Assembly (NCBI GenBank): GCA_948467695.1
Contig: CAOKFJ010000016.1
Span: 1 to 13,490 of the forward strand
Origin: an uncultured Allobaculum sp.
Lineage (GTDB): Bacteria; Bacillota_I; Bacilli_A; Erysipelotrichales; Erysipelotrichaceae
Reading direction: 5' to 3'
DNA length: 13,490 nucleotides
Within the stretch, counting starts at the first letter, position 1. Each line of letters starts with the position of its first letter. Shown piece by piece: positions 1-11,103 of this stretch. The notes under the pieces were generated by a model. It saw only the letters and a list, made by a program, of their open reading frames with translations, was not told where the DNA came from and did no database searches. Both the position numbers and the translations under genes were made by a program.

Positions 1-852
1 GTGCGTGGGGGCGGCCCGGCAACACGAGAAACGGATCTGCTTGATCCCAAAAATATGGTCCAGAAGATCAATGCTGTCGTTCTCTCGGGCGGCAGCGCAT
101 TTGGATTGGAAAGCTCATCCGGTGTCATGCAGTATCTCAAGGAAAAAGGAGCCGGTTTTGGCATGAAGGACATCATTGTGCCCATTGTCTGTCAGGCTTC
201 TCTTTTCGACCTCTCCTGCGGCAATCCCAATGCGTTCCCGGATAAAGCTATGGGGTATGAAGCGGCAAAGAACAGTGAAGAAAATACATTTAAAAGCGGC
301 TGCTATGGCGCGGGTACAGGCGCAAGCGTCGGTAAACTGATGGGTTTCGAAAACGCGATGAAATCGGGCATCGGCTCATGCGCGTTCCAGATCGGCGCGC
401 TTAAAGTCGGCGCGATCGCTGCAGTCAATGCCTGCGGCGATGTGTTCGAACCGGACACGAAAAACCGCCTTGCGGGCATCTACGACTACGCGCATGATAT
501 GGAAATCAACACCGAAGACGCGGCGATTGCGATGCTTACCCAGCAGATGGAGCGCATGAACACGACGATCTGCTGCGTTCTAACCAATGCTGATTTCGAT
601 CAGGCGCAGCTGACCAAACTTGCCGGCATGAGTCAGAACGCTCTGGCGCGCACAATCCGTCCTGTACATACACCCAGCGATGGCGATACCGTATTCGCCA
701 TGACAACCAATGAAGTGCCTTCTGATGTAACCGTAGTATCAATTATGGCAGTTAAAGCCCTGTCCGAGGCGATTGTCGATGCAGTCAAGAGCGCTGAGCC
801 GATGTTCAATCTGGACAGCTGGGCGTCTCTTCAAGAAAAGAAGCAGGCATAA
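1..852 (+). CDS. P1-family (S58, NylC/DmpA-like) autoprocessing peptidase, 5'-truncated
   Basis: The 283 visible residues match the P1/S58 N-terminal-nucleophile hydrolases (DmpA/BapA aminopeptidases, NylC nylon-oligomer hydrolase). These are made as one chain and cut themselves into two subunits. Family landmarks run in order: VRGGGPATRETDLL at residues 2-14 (after the opening GTG), LSGGSAFGL near 28, AAVNACGDV with Asn143, Asn187-Thr188 in the segment MNTTICCVLTNADF, and RPVHTPSDGDTVFAM with Asp227 and Asp229. The Asn-Thr pair sits where NylC self-cleaves, so Thr188 (window numbering) is the likely nucleophile. The GTG at base 1 is not the start: in the family this valine lies in a conserved G-V-D-V-R-G-G context, with roughly 40 residues before it that lie outside the window. 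No signal peptide can be judged. The gene ends at TAA 850-852 and is followed by a strong hairpin. The family is clear; the substrate (beta-peptides, amides or ordinary peptides) is not. Confidence 0.9.
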   Translation: MRGGGPATRETDLLDPKNMVQKINAVVLSGGSAFGLESSSGVMQYLKEKGAGFGMKDIIVPIVCQASLFDLSCGNPNAFPDKAMGYEAAKNSEENTFKSGCYGAGTGASVGKLMGFENAMKSGIGSCAFQIGALKVGAIAAVNACGDVFEPDTKNRLAGIYDYAHDMEINTEDAAIAMLTQQMERMNTTICCVLTNADFDQAQLTKLAGMSQNALARTIRPVHTPSDGDTVFAMTTNEVPSDVTVVSIMAVKALSEAIVDAVKSAEPMFNLDSWASLQEKKQA

Positions 853-899
853 GTTTCCGATGTAAACGGAGAGACTTCAAAACACCTATATGAAAATGC

Positions 900-948
900 A
901 ATCCCGCAAATTCATGCTTCTGGAATTTGCGGGATTTCTTGTTTTTTC
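900..948 (+). terminator. Rho-independent terminator of the P1 peptidase gene
   Basis: A perfect 14-bp stem pairs AATCCCGCAAATTC (900-913) with GAATTTGCGGGATT (923-936) across a 9-nt loop. It is followed by a T-rich tract (TCTTGTTTTTTC). It begins 47 bases after the peptidase stop codon. A short apparent reading frame starting at 890 is just this hairpin read through and should not be annotated. Confidence 0.93.
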
Positions 949-1241
949 TCTTGTAAATACTTATGCATCAGAATCAGTCGTTACATCAGGCAGCCGATTT
1001 GTTGTCCAATGCGATGTTGATGAACTGTTTTCTCATTTGCAAAAGCCTGCTCAAAATCCCCTGTTTTGGCAGTTCCAGTGAGGCGGGTGCAGCAGATGCA
1101 TCCATTTAGCTCTTTCGATATGACCGATTTTGAGCAGGCTTTTGCCTAATCGCATGGATAACAAGGTTTGGCGCTTGTTTCAAAATTCGATGAGCGTGTG
1201 AAGCAGTTGTTTTTGAAAGAAATGAATGGTTATTGTTCGGA
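949..1241. other. Intergenic stretch without a gene
   Basis: No open frame here has a ribosome binding site or protein-like composition. The main structure is the inverted-repeat element at 1039-1145, listed separately. Between it and the stop of the DUF218 gene there is only a weak AT-rich inverted repeat (TTTCAAAA 1178-1185 and TTTTGAAA 1211-1218), too weak to call a terminator. The minus-strand DUF218 gene therefore has no convincing intrinsic terminator other than possibly the large inverted repeat. Confidence 0.6.
1039..1145. repeat. 107-bp element bounded by perfect 20-bp inverted repeats
   Basis: GCAAAAGCCTGCTCAAAATC at 1039-1058 is exactly the reverse complement of bases 1126-1145, separated by 67 nt. 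Within the loop a second hairpin forms: GGGTGCA (1085-1091) pairs with TGCATCC (1097-1103), one G-U pair, 5-nt loop. As RNA this would be a long closing stem with at least one internal arm, on either strand. No U-tract follows either arm, and the loop is too long for a classical terminator. The flanks (CATTT on the left, CTAAT on the right) show no clear target-site duplication. Possible identities are a small mobile palindromic repeat (MITE-like), the two joined ends of a deleted insertion sequence, or a structured RNA. The sequence alone does not decide. Confidence 0.75.
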
Positions 1242-2282
1242 TCAGTTGAGGATGAGATTGATAATTGCAGCCGTCAGGAAAGGCATTAAAAGGATAAAAA
1301 GGATTTTGAACTGCTTTGCTTTTGTCTCGGAAAGATACGCCGCGAATTCGCGAAGAAGAGCGTTGAGTGTGAAATACCATTTCGTTTTCGCACCATAACC
1401 GCTGCAGCGAATGCCTAAAGATTTGCCAAGCAGAAGCGCGCGAAAGACATGGTAACGAGTGGTGACGATTGCTGTTTTCCCGTTGGATACGGGAAAAAGA
1501 GCATAGGAGAACTGCAGGTTTTCCAGCGTGTTTTTCGAGTTTTCTTCACTGATCGTGCGAGCGGGATTGGCGCCGTGCTGCAGTGCGTACTGTTTCATGG
1601 CAAATCCTTCGGGCACCGTTTCGCCAGGACCCTGGCCGCCGGAAAGAATCAGAACGGCATTCGGGTTCTTTTTGGCAAGAACCAGTCCGGCATCGATACG
1701 CGAAGCAAGAAGCGGCGTGACTTTATCGCCGGCAAGCCCTGAGCCGAGCACGACGATCTGATCGAAATTGCGCGCTTTGCGAATATGCATCAGATTGATG
1801 AGCGCCGAGATCACGTACAGACCGAGAAGAAAAGAGAAGTAGCCGACGATGATGGTGGCAATCAGATAGAGAAAGTTGATGAGCGGATTGTTGAGCGTCG
1901 CGACAATCCAGGGAAATAGCGTCATGGTCAAAACGATGAAAATTGAAAACGCGATGGACAGGCAGTTGGTCAGCGAAAAGCCCTCGCGCCGTATAAGCCG
2001 TATTCCCTCGACAAAGAAGATCACCGCAAGCATCGCGGGAAACATCATCAGAACAATGACGGTTGCGACAAGCAGAACAACAAGAATCGCGATCAGCCAT
2101 GGCGCATTCTGAGCAAGCCAGACGGAATAGCGTGCAAGGATGAGAAACGCGGAAAGGGCGGTTCCAAAGAGCAAAGCGATAAATGAAGCGCCGCTCCACA
2201 AACTGCGCGGCTCGGCGGTCATAATCACGATAAAGAATACGAGCGTGCACAGAAAAGGCAGAAGAAAAAGAAAGTTGATCAT
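1242..2282 (-). CDS. Membrane-anchored YdcF/SanA/ElyC-like DUF218 protein
   Basis: This 346-residue protein has a hydrophobic N-terminal half with about five membrane segments (roughly residues 1-22, 30-52, 58-95, 103-128 and 132-165). A DUF218 domain starts near Asp174 with the family pattern DQIVVLGSGL, then LLASRIDAG, LILSGGQG, ENSKNTLENL and IVTTRYHVFRA. One more hydrophobic segment lies at the extreme C-terminus (about 325-345). This N-terminal multi-helix form is common in Firmicutes. DUF218 relatives SanA and ElyC act in envelope integrity and peptidoglycan-precursor metabolism in enterobacteria, but the biochemistry of this subgroup is unknown, so no reaction is assigned. The start is supported by GGAG (minus strand, 2288-2291) five bases before ATG and by a TATAAT box about 50 bases upstream. 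It is a single-gene unit facing the peptidase gene and has no obvious terminator of its own. Confidence 0.88.
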   Translation of the reverse strand: MINFLFLLPFLCTLVFFIVIMTAEPRSLWSGASFIALLFGTALSAFLILARYSVWLAQNAPWLIAILVVLLVATVIVLMMFPAMLAVIFFVEGIRLIRREGFSLTNCLSIAFSIFIVLTMTLFPWIVATLNNPLINFLYLIATIIVGYFSFLLGLYVISALINLMHIRKARNFDQIVVLGSGLAGDKVTPLLASRIDAGLVLAKKNPNAVLILSGGQGPGETVPEGFAMKQYALQHGANPARTISEENSKNTLENLQFSYALFPVSNGKTAIVTTRYHVFRALLLGKSLGIRCSGYGAKTKWYFTLNALLREFAAYLSETKAKQFKILFILLMPFLTAAIINLILN

Positions 2283-2333
2283 GTCGTCTCCAGAATTCAG
2301 CGGTCATAAACCGAAGAGAATAAGTCTGAATGG

Positions 2334-2339
2334 ATTATA
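2334..2339 (-). promoter_or_regulatory. Candidate -10 box of the DUF218 gene
   Basis: The minus strand reads TATAAT here, preceded directly by TG, about 52 bases before the start codon. No good -35 lies at 16-18 bp upstream, so this is only a probable promoter element. Confidence 0.45.
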
Positions 2340-2474
2340 CATAAGGATGTTCAAGGAAAAGGTCCTCGATGCATGATCTTTCGAAAGCGACATCTGCATG
2401 ACGCAACTGTAAGTTATGCGACACAAACGATGTACGCGATTCATACATTTTTTGATGTAACACAAACATAAAGA

Positions 2475-2514
2475 AGAGCGGTTCTCCCTTTGAAGCAAAT
2501 GGGAAAACCGCTCT
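2475..2514 (-). terminator. Probable terminator of the beta-galactosidase gene
   Basis: AGAGCGGTT (2475-2483) pairs perfectly with AACCGCTCT (2506-2514). A further CCC/GGG step lies inside (2486-2488 with 2501-2503). On the minus strand the hairpin is followed by the only moderately T-rich TCTTTATGTTTGTG. It lies about 80 bases after the stop codon of the minus-strand beta-galactosidase gene. The weak T-tract lowers certainty. Confidence 0.65.
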
Positions 2515-2595
2515 GTTTGATTTGGTTTGAAGCAAAGACACTTCGCTCTTCGCGCATGTCGGAACATACGTATTGAGTAAAAGAGGGAAACCGGC

Positions 2596-8151
<5,556 letters not shown>

Positions 8152-8200
8152 CTATTATGAAACCGCATTCACGATTTGGAAAGAGTATAAAACGATTCGG

Positions 8201-8229
8201 ATAGTATCTGAGGGTATTGAAAAAGACAA
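8201..8229 (-). promoter_or_regulatory. Candidate promoter of the beta-galactosidase gene
   Basis: On the minus strand, TTGTCT (8224-8229) and TACTAT (8201-8206) are separated by 17 bp; each matches consensus at 4 of 6 positions. This gives a leader of about 100 bases before the ATG at 8091. Alternative -10 boxes TATACT (8184-8189) and TATAAC (8141-8146) lie nearer the gene but lack -35 partners. A weak promoter of this type often depends on an activator. Confidence 0.35.
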
Positions 8230-8251
8230 ATTCTGAGTTGGGAAAAGACAA
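8221..8251 (-). promoter_or_regulatory. Paired direct repeats upstream of the beta-galactosidase promoter
   Basis: The 9-mer TTGTCTTTT occurs twice on the minus strand (8243-8251 and 8221-8229), 22 bp apart from start to start, about two helical turns. The proximal copy overlaps the candidate -35 box. This arrangement is typical of activator half-sites such as those of AraC-type regulators. The function is inferred; no regulator gene is adjacent. Confidence 0.35.
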
Positions 8252-8334
8252 GTTTGAAATGGAATAAATTCTTTGTGGATTATATAAGGTGAACAAAAAT
8301 CATGAAACTGTTCATCTTGCAGACACACAATCCG

Positions 8335-8354
8335 TGCTCGAAACTTCTCGAGCA
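8335..8354. promoter_or_regulatory. Perfect 7-bp inverted repeat, possible operator
   Basis: TGCTCGA (8335-8341) and TCGAGCA (8348-8354) flank a 6-nt spacer. It has the size and symmetry of a dimeric helix-turn-helix operator. It could equally form a small RNA hairpin, but no T-tract follows. Confidence 0.4.
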
Positions 8355-8360
8355 AAGTCT

Positions 8361-8384
8361 AAGTTGTATGCGGGCATACTTCTT
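8361..8384. promoter_or_regulatory. 24-bp palindrome, possible operator
   Basis: GTATGC (8366-8371) and GCATAC (8374-8379) flank a 2-bp centre. After two unpaired bases on each side the symmetry resumes with AAG (8361-8363) and CTT (8382-8384). It lies 6 bp from the preceding palindrome and 167 bp upstream of the SDR start codon. It may be a binding site controlling one or both divergent genes; which gene and which regulator cannot be told. Confidence 0.42.
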
Positions 8385-8550
8385 GGTGTGGTTCGTCTCT
8401 TTTGCGATAGTCAAAGAAAATGGACGGATGCGCTTTCTTCAGGCAGTTGCATGTGGCAGTCTGATCGGGCCGGATCCGTTTGGTTTTCGGACAGTCGCCG
8501 CTTTTCGATGAATTTTTGCAGTGCTCTGTCCTGATCCATGGAGGTGGAAC

Positions 8551-9348
8551 ATGCTGAATTCGAAAAAAGTGGCGCTGGTCACCGCGAGTACACGCGGAAT
8601 TGGACTGGCGATTGTCAAAAAACTCGCCGAAGACGGAATGACGGTCTATATGGCGGTGCGCCGTATGGATGCGGCGCAGCTGATCGCGGATGAACTCAAC
8701 GCGAAAGGTGCGGATGTGCGTACGGTATTTTTCGATGCTTACGATGAAGACTGCTATAAAACCATGATTGGCAAGAGTGAAAAACAGAGCGGAAGACTGG
8801 ATGTGCTTGTCAACAACTTCGGTACAAGCGATCCGCATGAAGATCTGACCATTGAAGATACGGAATACGAAACGTTCCGGCGCATTGTGGATGTCAATCT
8901 GGAAAGCGTCTTTCGCGCCAGTCAGGACGCTATCCCTTTACTGGAGAAAAACGACGGTGGATCAATTATCAATATCGCGTCGATCGGCGGGGCGGTGCCG
9001 GATATTTCCCAGATCGCCTATGGCACATCCAAAGCGGCGATTGTCTACATGACGAAAATGATCGCGGTTCAGCTCGCGCGCAAAAACATTCGCTGCAACT
9101 GTATTCTGCCCGGCATGATCGCCACCGATGCGGTGCAGGCAAATCTGAGCGGGAACTTCAAGGAAGTTTTCATGAAGAACACGCCGATCAGCCGTATGGG
9201 CAAACCCGAAGAAATCGCCGCGGCAGTTTCGTATTTCGCATCCGAGGGCGCGGCGTATGTGACCGGACAGAGCCTGGAGGTTGCCGGCGGATTCGGTCTG
9301 GCGACGCCGGTGTTCGGCGATCTTGCAGGAGCGGCAAACAAGCGCTGA
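8551..9348 (+). CDS. Short-chain dehydrogenase/reductase, 7alpha-hydroxysteroid dehydrogenase-like
   Basis: This 265-residue classical SDR has the cofactor motif TASTRGIG (residues 11-18) and NNFG (88-91). Its catalytic residues are Ser144 (NIASIGG), Tyr157 and Lys161 (YGTSK). Arg37-Arg38 after the second strand favour NADP(H). From memory, VALVT-STRGIG, VPDIS-IAY--SK-AI, NIRCN--LPG and the C-terminal VAGGF-L-TP resemble the Clostridium absonum/sardiniense 7alpha-HSDH, which oxidises the 7alpha-hydroxyl of bile acids. The recalled resemblance suggests a bile-acid or related sterol/alcohol oxidoreductase, but SDR substrates are hard to predict. The start at 8551 is chosen over an in-frame upstream GTG (8521) because GGAGGTGG at 8540-8547 is a strong ribosome binding site and the protein then begins just before the first beta strand. 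It stands alone, convergent with the MATE gene through a shared terminator. Confidence 0.92.
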   Translation: MLNSKKVALVTASTRGIGLAIVKKLAEDGMTVYMAVRRMDAAQLIADELNAKGADVRTVFFDAYDEDCYKTMIGKSEKQSGRLDVLVNNFGTSDPHEDLTIEDTEYETFRRIVDVNLESVFRASQDAIPLLEKNDGGSIINIASIGGAVPDISQIAYGTSKAAIVYMTKMIAVQLARKNIRCNCILPGMIATDAVQANLSGNFKEVFMKNTPISRMGKPEEIAAAVSYFASEGAAYVTGQSLEVAGGFGLATPVFGDLAGAANKR

Positions 9349-9394
9349 TCGCTCCAATGCCCGTACAAGCAGACAAATCAAAAAATATAGAAAT

Positions 9395-9455
9395 AAAACG
9401 GCTTCTGTCTTTCCCGAATGAAGTCTGATCGGGCAGGACAGAAGCCGTTTTTCTG
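9395..9455. terminator. Bidirectional terminator between the SDR and MATE genes
   Basis: AAAACGGCTTCTGTC (9395-9409) pairs perfectly with GACAGAAGCCGTTTT (9437-9451), a 15-bp stem. Inside it CCCGA (9413-9417) pairs with TCGGG (9429-9433). T-rich tracts follow on both strands (TTTTTCTGTT forward, GTTTTATTTC reverse), so it can end both convergent transcripts. It starts 46 bases after the SDR stop and ends 10 bases from the MATE stop. Confidence 0.93.
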
Positions 9456-9460
9456 TTGAA

Positions 9461-10864
9461 TTATGCAGCAGAGGCGGATACAGGTACTTCGTACCACGTA
9501 TCGTCGGAATGGCTGTTCGTTTTGGAAAATGCGCGGCGAACACGAAGCAGGAAAAGAATACCGCGAACATTGAGTTCGATGCCCATCGCGATCCACGCGC
9601 CCGCAAGACCATAGATGGTCGAAAGCCAGGCGGCAAGCGGGATGCGTACGCACCATATGGACAGGAAATTGAGGCAGGCAGGCCAGATGGTGTCGCCTTT
9701 TCCGCGAAGAACGCCGGCGGCGACAATGGAAGCGCCATACATCGGCTCGGCAAACGCTTCAAGTCGAAGCATGGTTGTGCCCAGCGCGATAACCTCCGCA
9801 TCCGGCGTAAGGATCGCCATCATCCAGGGCGCAGCGGCAAACATGACAACACCGGACAGCGCCATCATCAGAATGCCGATGCGCATGATGCGCCAGCTCA
9901 TTTGTCGGGCGAGTGTCGGGCGTTTGGCGCCGGTGCACTGTCCGATGATCGCGGTCGCGGCGGATCCGCAGCCGTATCCGGGCATGTAACAAAGACTTTC
10001 AGCCGTGATCGCGAAGCTGTTGGCGGCGATCGATACCGAGCCGAGCGCGGAGACGATGCGGGTGAACATGACATAGGAAGTTCCCGAAATCATCTGTTCG
10101 ACAGAGATCGGCAGTCCGATGCGAAAGGCTTTGGCAATCGAGTTTTTCGTAAAATGCATCGACGCTCTGCCTTTGAGAAATTCATTGTGGCAGAGCAGAC
10201 GCCATGTCAGAAACAGCCCGGCGCACGCCATCGCCGCGCCGGTGCCTAAAGCGGATCCGGCTACGCCAAGATTCATCTGGAAAATGAAGATATAGTTGAA
10301 GACCACATCAAGCAGACACATCACGATTTCCGTCATACCCGGAAGTTTCGTGTCGCCTGCTGCCTGAAGCATATTGACCGCCCAGTTGTTGAGCATGGAA
10401 AAGGGAAGGCACAGGCAGAAGATGCCAAGATAGGCGCTCGCATCCGCCGCGATCGCCGCTTCGCCGCCAAGCCAGCGGGGAACAAAAGGGGAAAGCGCAA
10501 GGCCGATTGAGCCGAGCACAATGCCAAAAAGCAGAACTGCTGCAAGTCCCTGGCGGCAAAGGCTTCGGGCGTGCTCGTCTTCACGCGCGCCGATTGCCTG
10601 CGATGTCTGGACGGAAAAGCCGTAAACGCTGCCTGAGCAGGTGCCGTTGATCAGCCATGTAGTGGAACTGACCAGCCCGATCGCCGCCCCGGCATAGACG
10701 CCAAGGTGTCCGACCATGGACGCGTCGATCATCTGCATGATGGTCACGGAGACCTGAGCAAGTATGGCAGGCCATGAAAGCGACAGGATCAGACGACGCT
10801 GATCCTTGCTGGATAAAGGTTTATTGTTTCTCAGATCGCTGAGAAGTCGGGAAGAAGTCGTCAT
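9461..10864 (-). CDS. MATE-family multidrug efflux transporter
   Basis: This 467-residue membrane protein is the usual length for the MATE family and shows its two homologous six-helix halves. The first half starts near residue 24 (SLSWPAILAQVSVTIMQMIDASMVGHLG) and the second near 245 (FRIGLPISVEQMISGTSYVMFTRIVSALG). Typical segments include AAGDTKLPGM in the first half and VLRGKGDT in the second. Such proteins use Na+ or H+ gradients to expel cationic drugs and metabolites, or in some cases to carry lipid or cell-wall precursors; the substrate is not predictable. The only plausible start is ATG 10864. No Shine-Dalgarno sequence precedes it, and a candidate promoter predicts transcription starting within a few bases of the ATG, so the message may be leaderless. 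It is transcribed away from the GntR/ABC operon, which suggests shared control of two export systems. Confidence 0.93.
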   Translation of the reverse strand: MTTSSRLLSDLRNNKPLSSKDQRRLILSLSWPAILAQVSVTIMQMIDASMVGHLGVYAGAAIGLVSSTTWLINGTCSGSVYGFSVQTSQAIGAREDEHARSLCRQGLAAVLLFGIVLGSIGLALSPFVPRWLGGEAAIAADASAYLGIFCLCLPFSMLNNWAVNMLQAAGDTKLPGMTEIVMCLLDVVFNYIFIFQMNLGVAGSALGTGAAMACAGLFLTWRLLCHNEFLKGRASMHFTKNSIAKAFRIGLPISVEQMISGTSYVMFTRIVSALGSVSIAANSFAITAESLCYMPGYGCGSAATAIIGQCTGAKRPTLARQMSWRIMRIGILMMALSGVVMFAAAPWMMAILTPDAEVIALGTTMLRLEAFAEPMYGASIVAAGVLRGKGDTIWPACLNFLSIWCVRIPLAAWLSTIYGLAGAWIAMGIELNVRGILFLLRVRRAFSKTNSHSDDTWYEVPVSASAA

Positions 10865-10866
10865 AA

Positions 10867-10901
10867 TAGAAGTATGGTATTTGGCGGCGCGAGAATGTCA
10901 A
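10867..10901 (-). promoter_or_regulatory. Candidate leaderless promoter of the MATE gene
   Basis: The minus strand has a perfect -35 TTGACA (10896-10901). A -10-like TACCAT (10874-10879) follows after 16 bp, placing +1 near 10867, three bases from the ATG. An alternative -10, CATACT (10871-10876), has a 19-bp spacer and would put +1 at the ATG itself. Either choice gives essentially no leader, matching the absence of a ribosome binding site. Confidence 0.55.
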
Positions 10902-10917
10902 AACGAAATCGCGCCGC
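10884..10917. promoter_or_regulatory. 9-bp inverted repeat around the MATE -35 box, probable operator
   Basis: GCGGCGCGA (10884-10892) and TCGCGCCGC (10909-10917) are perfect complements separated by 16 bp, and the -35 hexamer lies in that spacer. The GC-rich arms stand out from the AT-rich surroundings. The placement suits a repressor site blocking RNA polymerase. A hairpin role is unlikely because the element lies upstream of the predicted transcription start. It does not resemble the GntR-type site at 11050-11069, so a different regulator is implied. Confidence 0.5.
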
Positions 10918-11019
10918 GCAGGACAGAACAATGAAAAAATGTTGTCCGCTTTGCGTGCCGCGCGGTATCTGTACATAAAAGAACAGTGCAAGGCGGATGG
11001 ATTTGTTTTCGTTTTCTCT

Positions 11020-11049
11020 TTGACATCCTGTGCCGCTATTCTGTAACAT
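11020..11049 (+). promoter_or_regulatory. Promoter of the GntR-ABC operon
   Basis: A perfect -35 TTGACA (11020-11025) is followed after 18 bp by TAACAT (11044-11049, 4 of 6 consensus positions). Transcription would begin near 11056, giving a leader of about 37 bases before the GntR start codon. Confidence 0.6.
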
Positions 11050-11069
11050 TGTATTATCCAAGTGATACA
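11050..11069. promoter_or_regulatory. Putative GntR (YtrA-type) operator
   Basis: TGTATTA (11050-11056) and TGATACA (11063-11069) form an inverted repeat with one mismatch and a 6-bp spacer. It lies over the predicted transcription start and just after the -10. YtrA-family repressors commonly bind GTAT/ATAC-containing palindromes in their own promoters. Autorepression of the operon by the gene directly downstream is the natural reading. Confidence 0.55.
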
Positions 11070-11085
11070 GACGAAGGGAGACAAA

Positions 11086-11103
11086 ATGCTTTATGAACTT
11101 TGA
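11086..11103 (+). CDS. Possible five-codon upstream ORF overlapping the GntR start
   Basis: ATG CTT TAT GAA CTT TGA encodes MLYEL and has the best-spaced ribosome binding site here: GGGAG at 11076-11080 lies 5 bases before this ATG but 12 before the GntR ATG at 11093. The stop lies 8 bases past the GntR start codon. It may be chance, or may tune GntR translation by reinitiation. Weakly supported. Confidence 0.2.
   Translation: MLYEL

Larger units (their letters stand above)
2283..2595. other. Intergenic region between two minus-strand genes
   Basis: It holds the DUF218 leader and -10 box, a perfect 10-bp palindrome CTTTCGAAAG (2378-2387), a direct repeat ACACAAAC (2421-2428 and 2460-2467), and the hairpin at 2475-2514. 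The open frames here (for example minus-strand 2304-2567) lack ribosome binding sites and recognisable sequence, so I see no gene. Confidence 0.6.

Noticed and set aside
890..1081. A 63-codon frame after the peptidase gene
   Set aside because: Its start overlaps a strong intrinsic terminator hairpin and it runs into the 20-bp inverted repeat, so it is not coding.
1039..1145. Interpretation of the large inverted repeat as an intrinsic terminator
   Set aside because: The loop is 67 nt and no T-tract follows either arm, so a terminator call is not justified.
1723..2307. A 194-codon minus-strand frame overlapping the DUF218 gene
   Set aside because: It is a frame shadow with a Cys/Arg/His-rich product; the DUF218 frame is clearly the coding one.
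8302..8511. A 69-codon plus-strand frame starting MKLFILQTH with AAGGTG upstream
   Set aside because: The ribosome site is plausible, but the product has no recognisable features and two DNA palindromes fall inside it. Without conservation data I do not call it a gene.
9509..10249. A 246-codon plus-strand frame opposite the MATE gene
   Set aside because: It has a highly basic, Arg/Gly/Asp-rich composition with no recognisable motif and overlaps a clear transporter gene.
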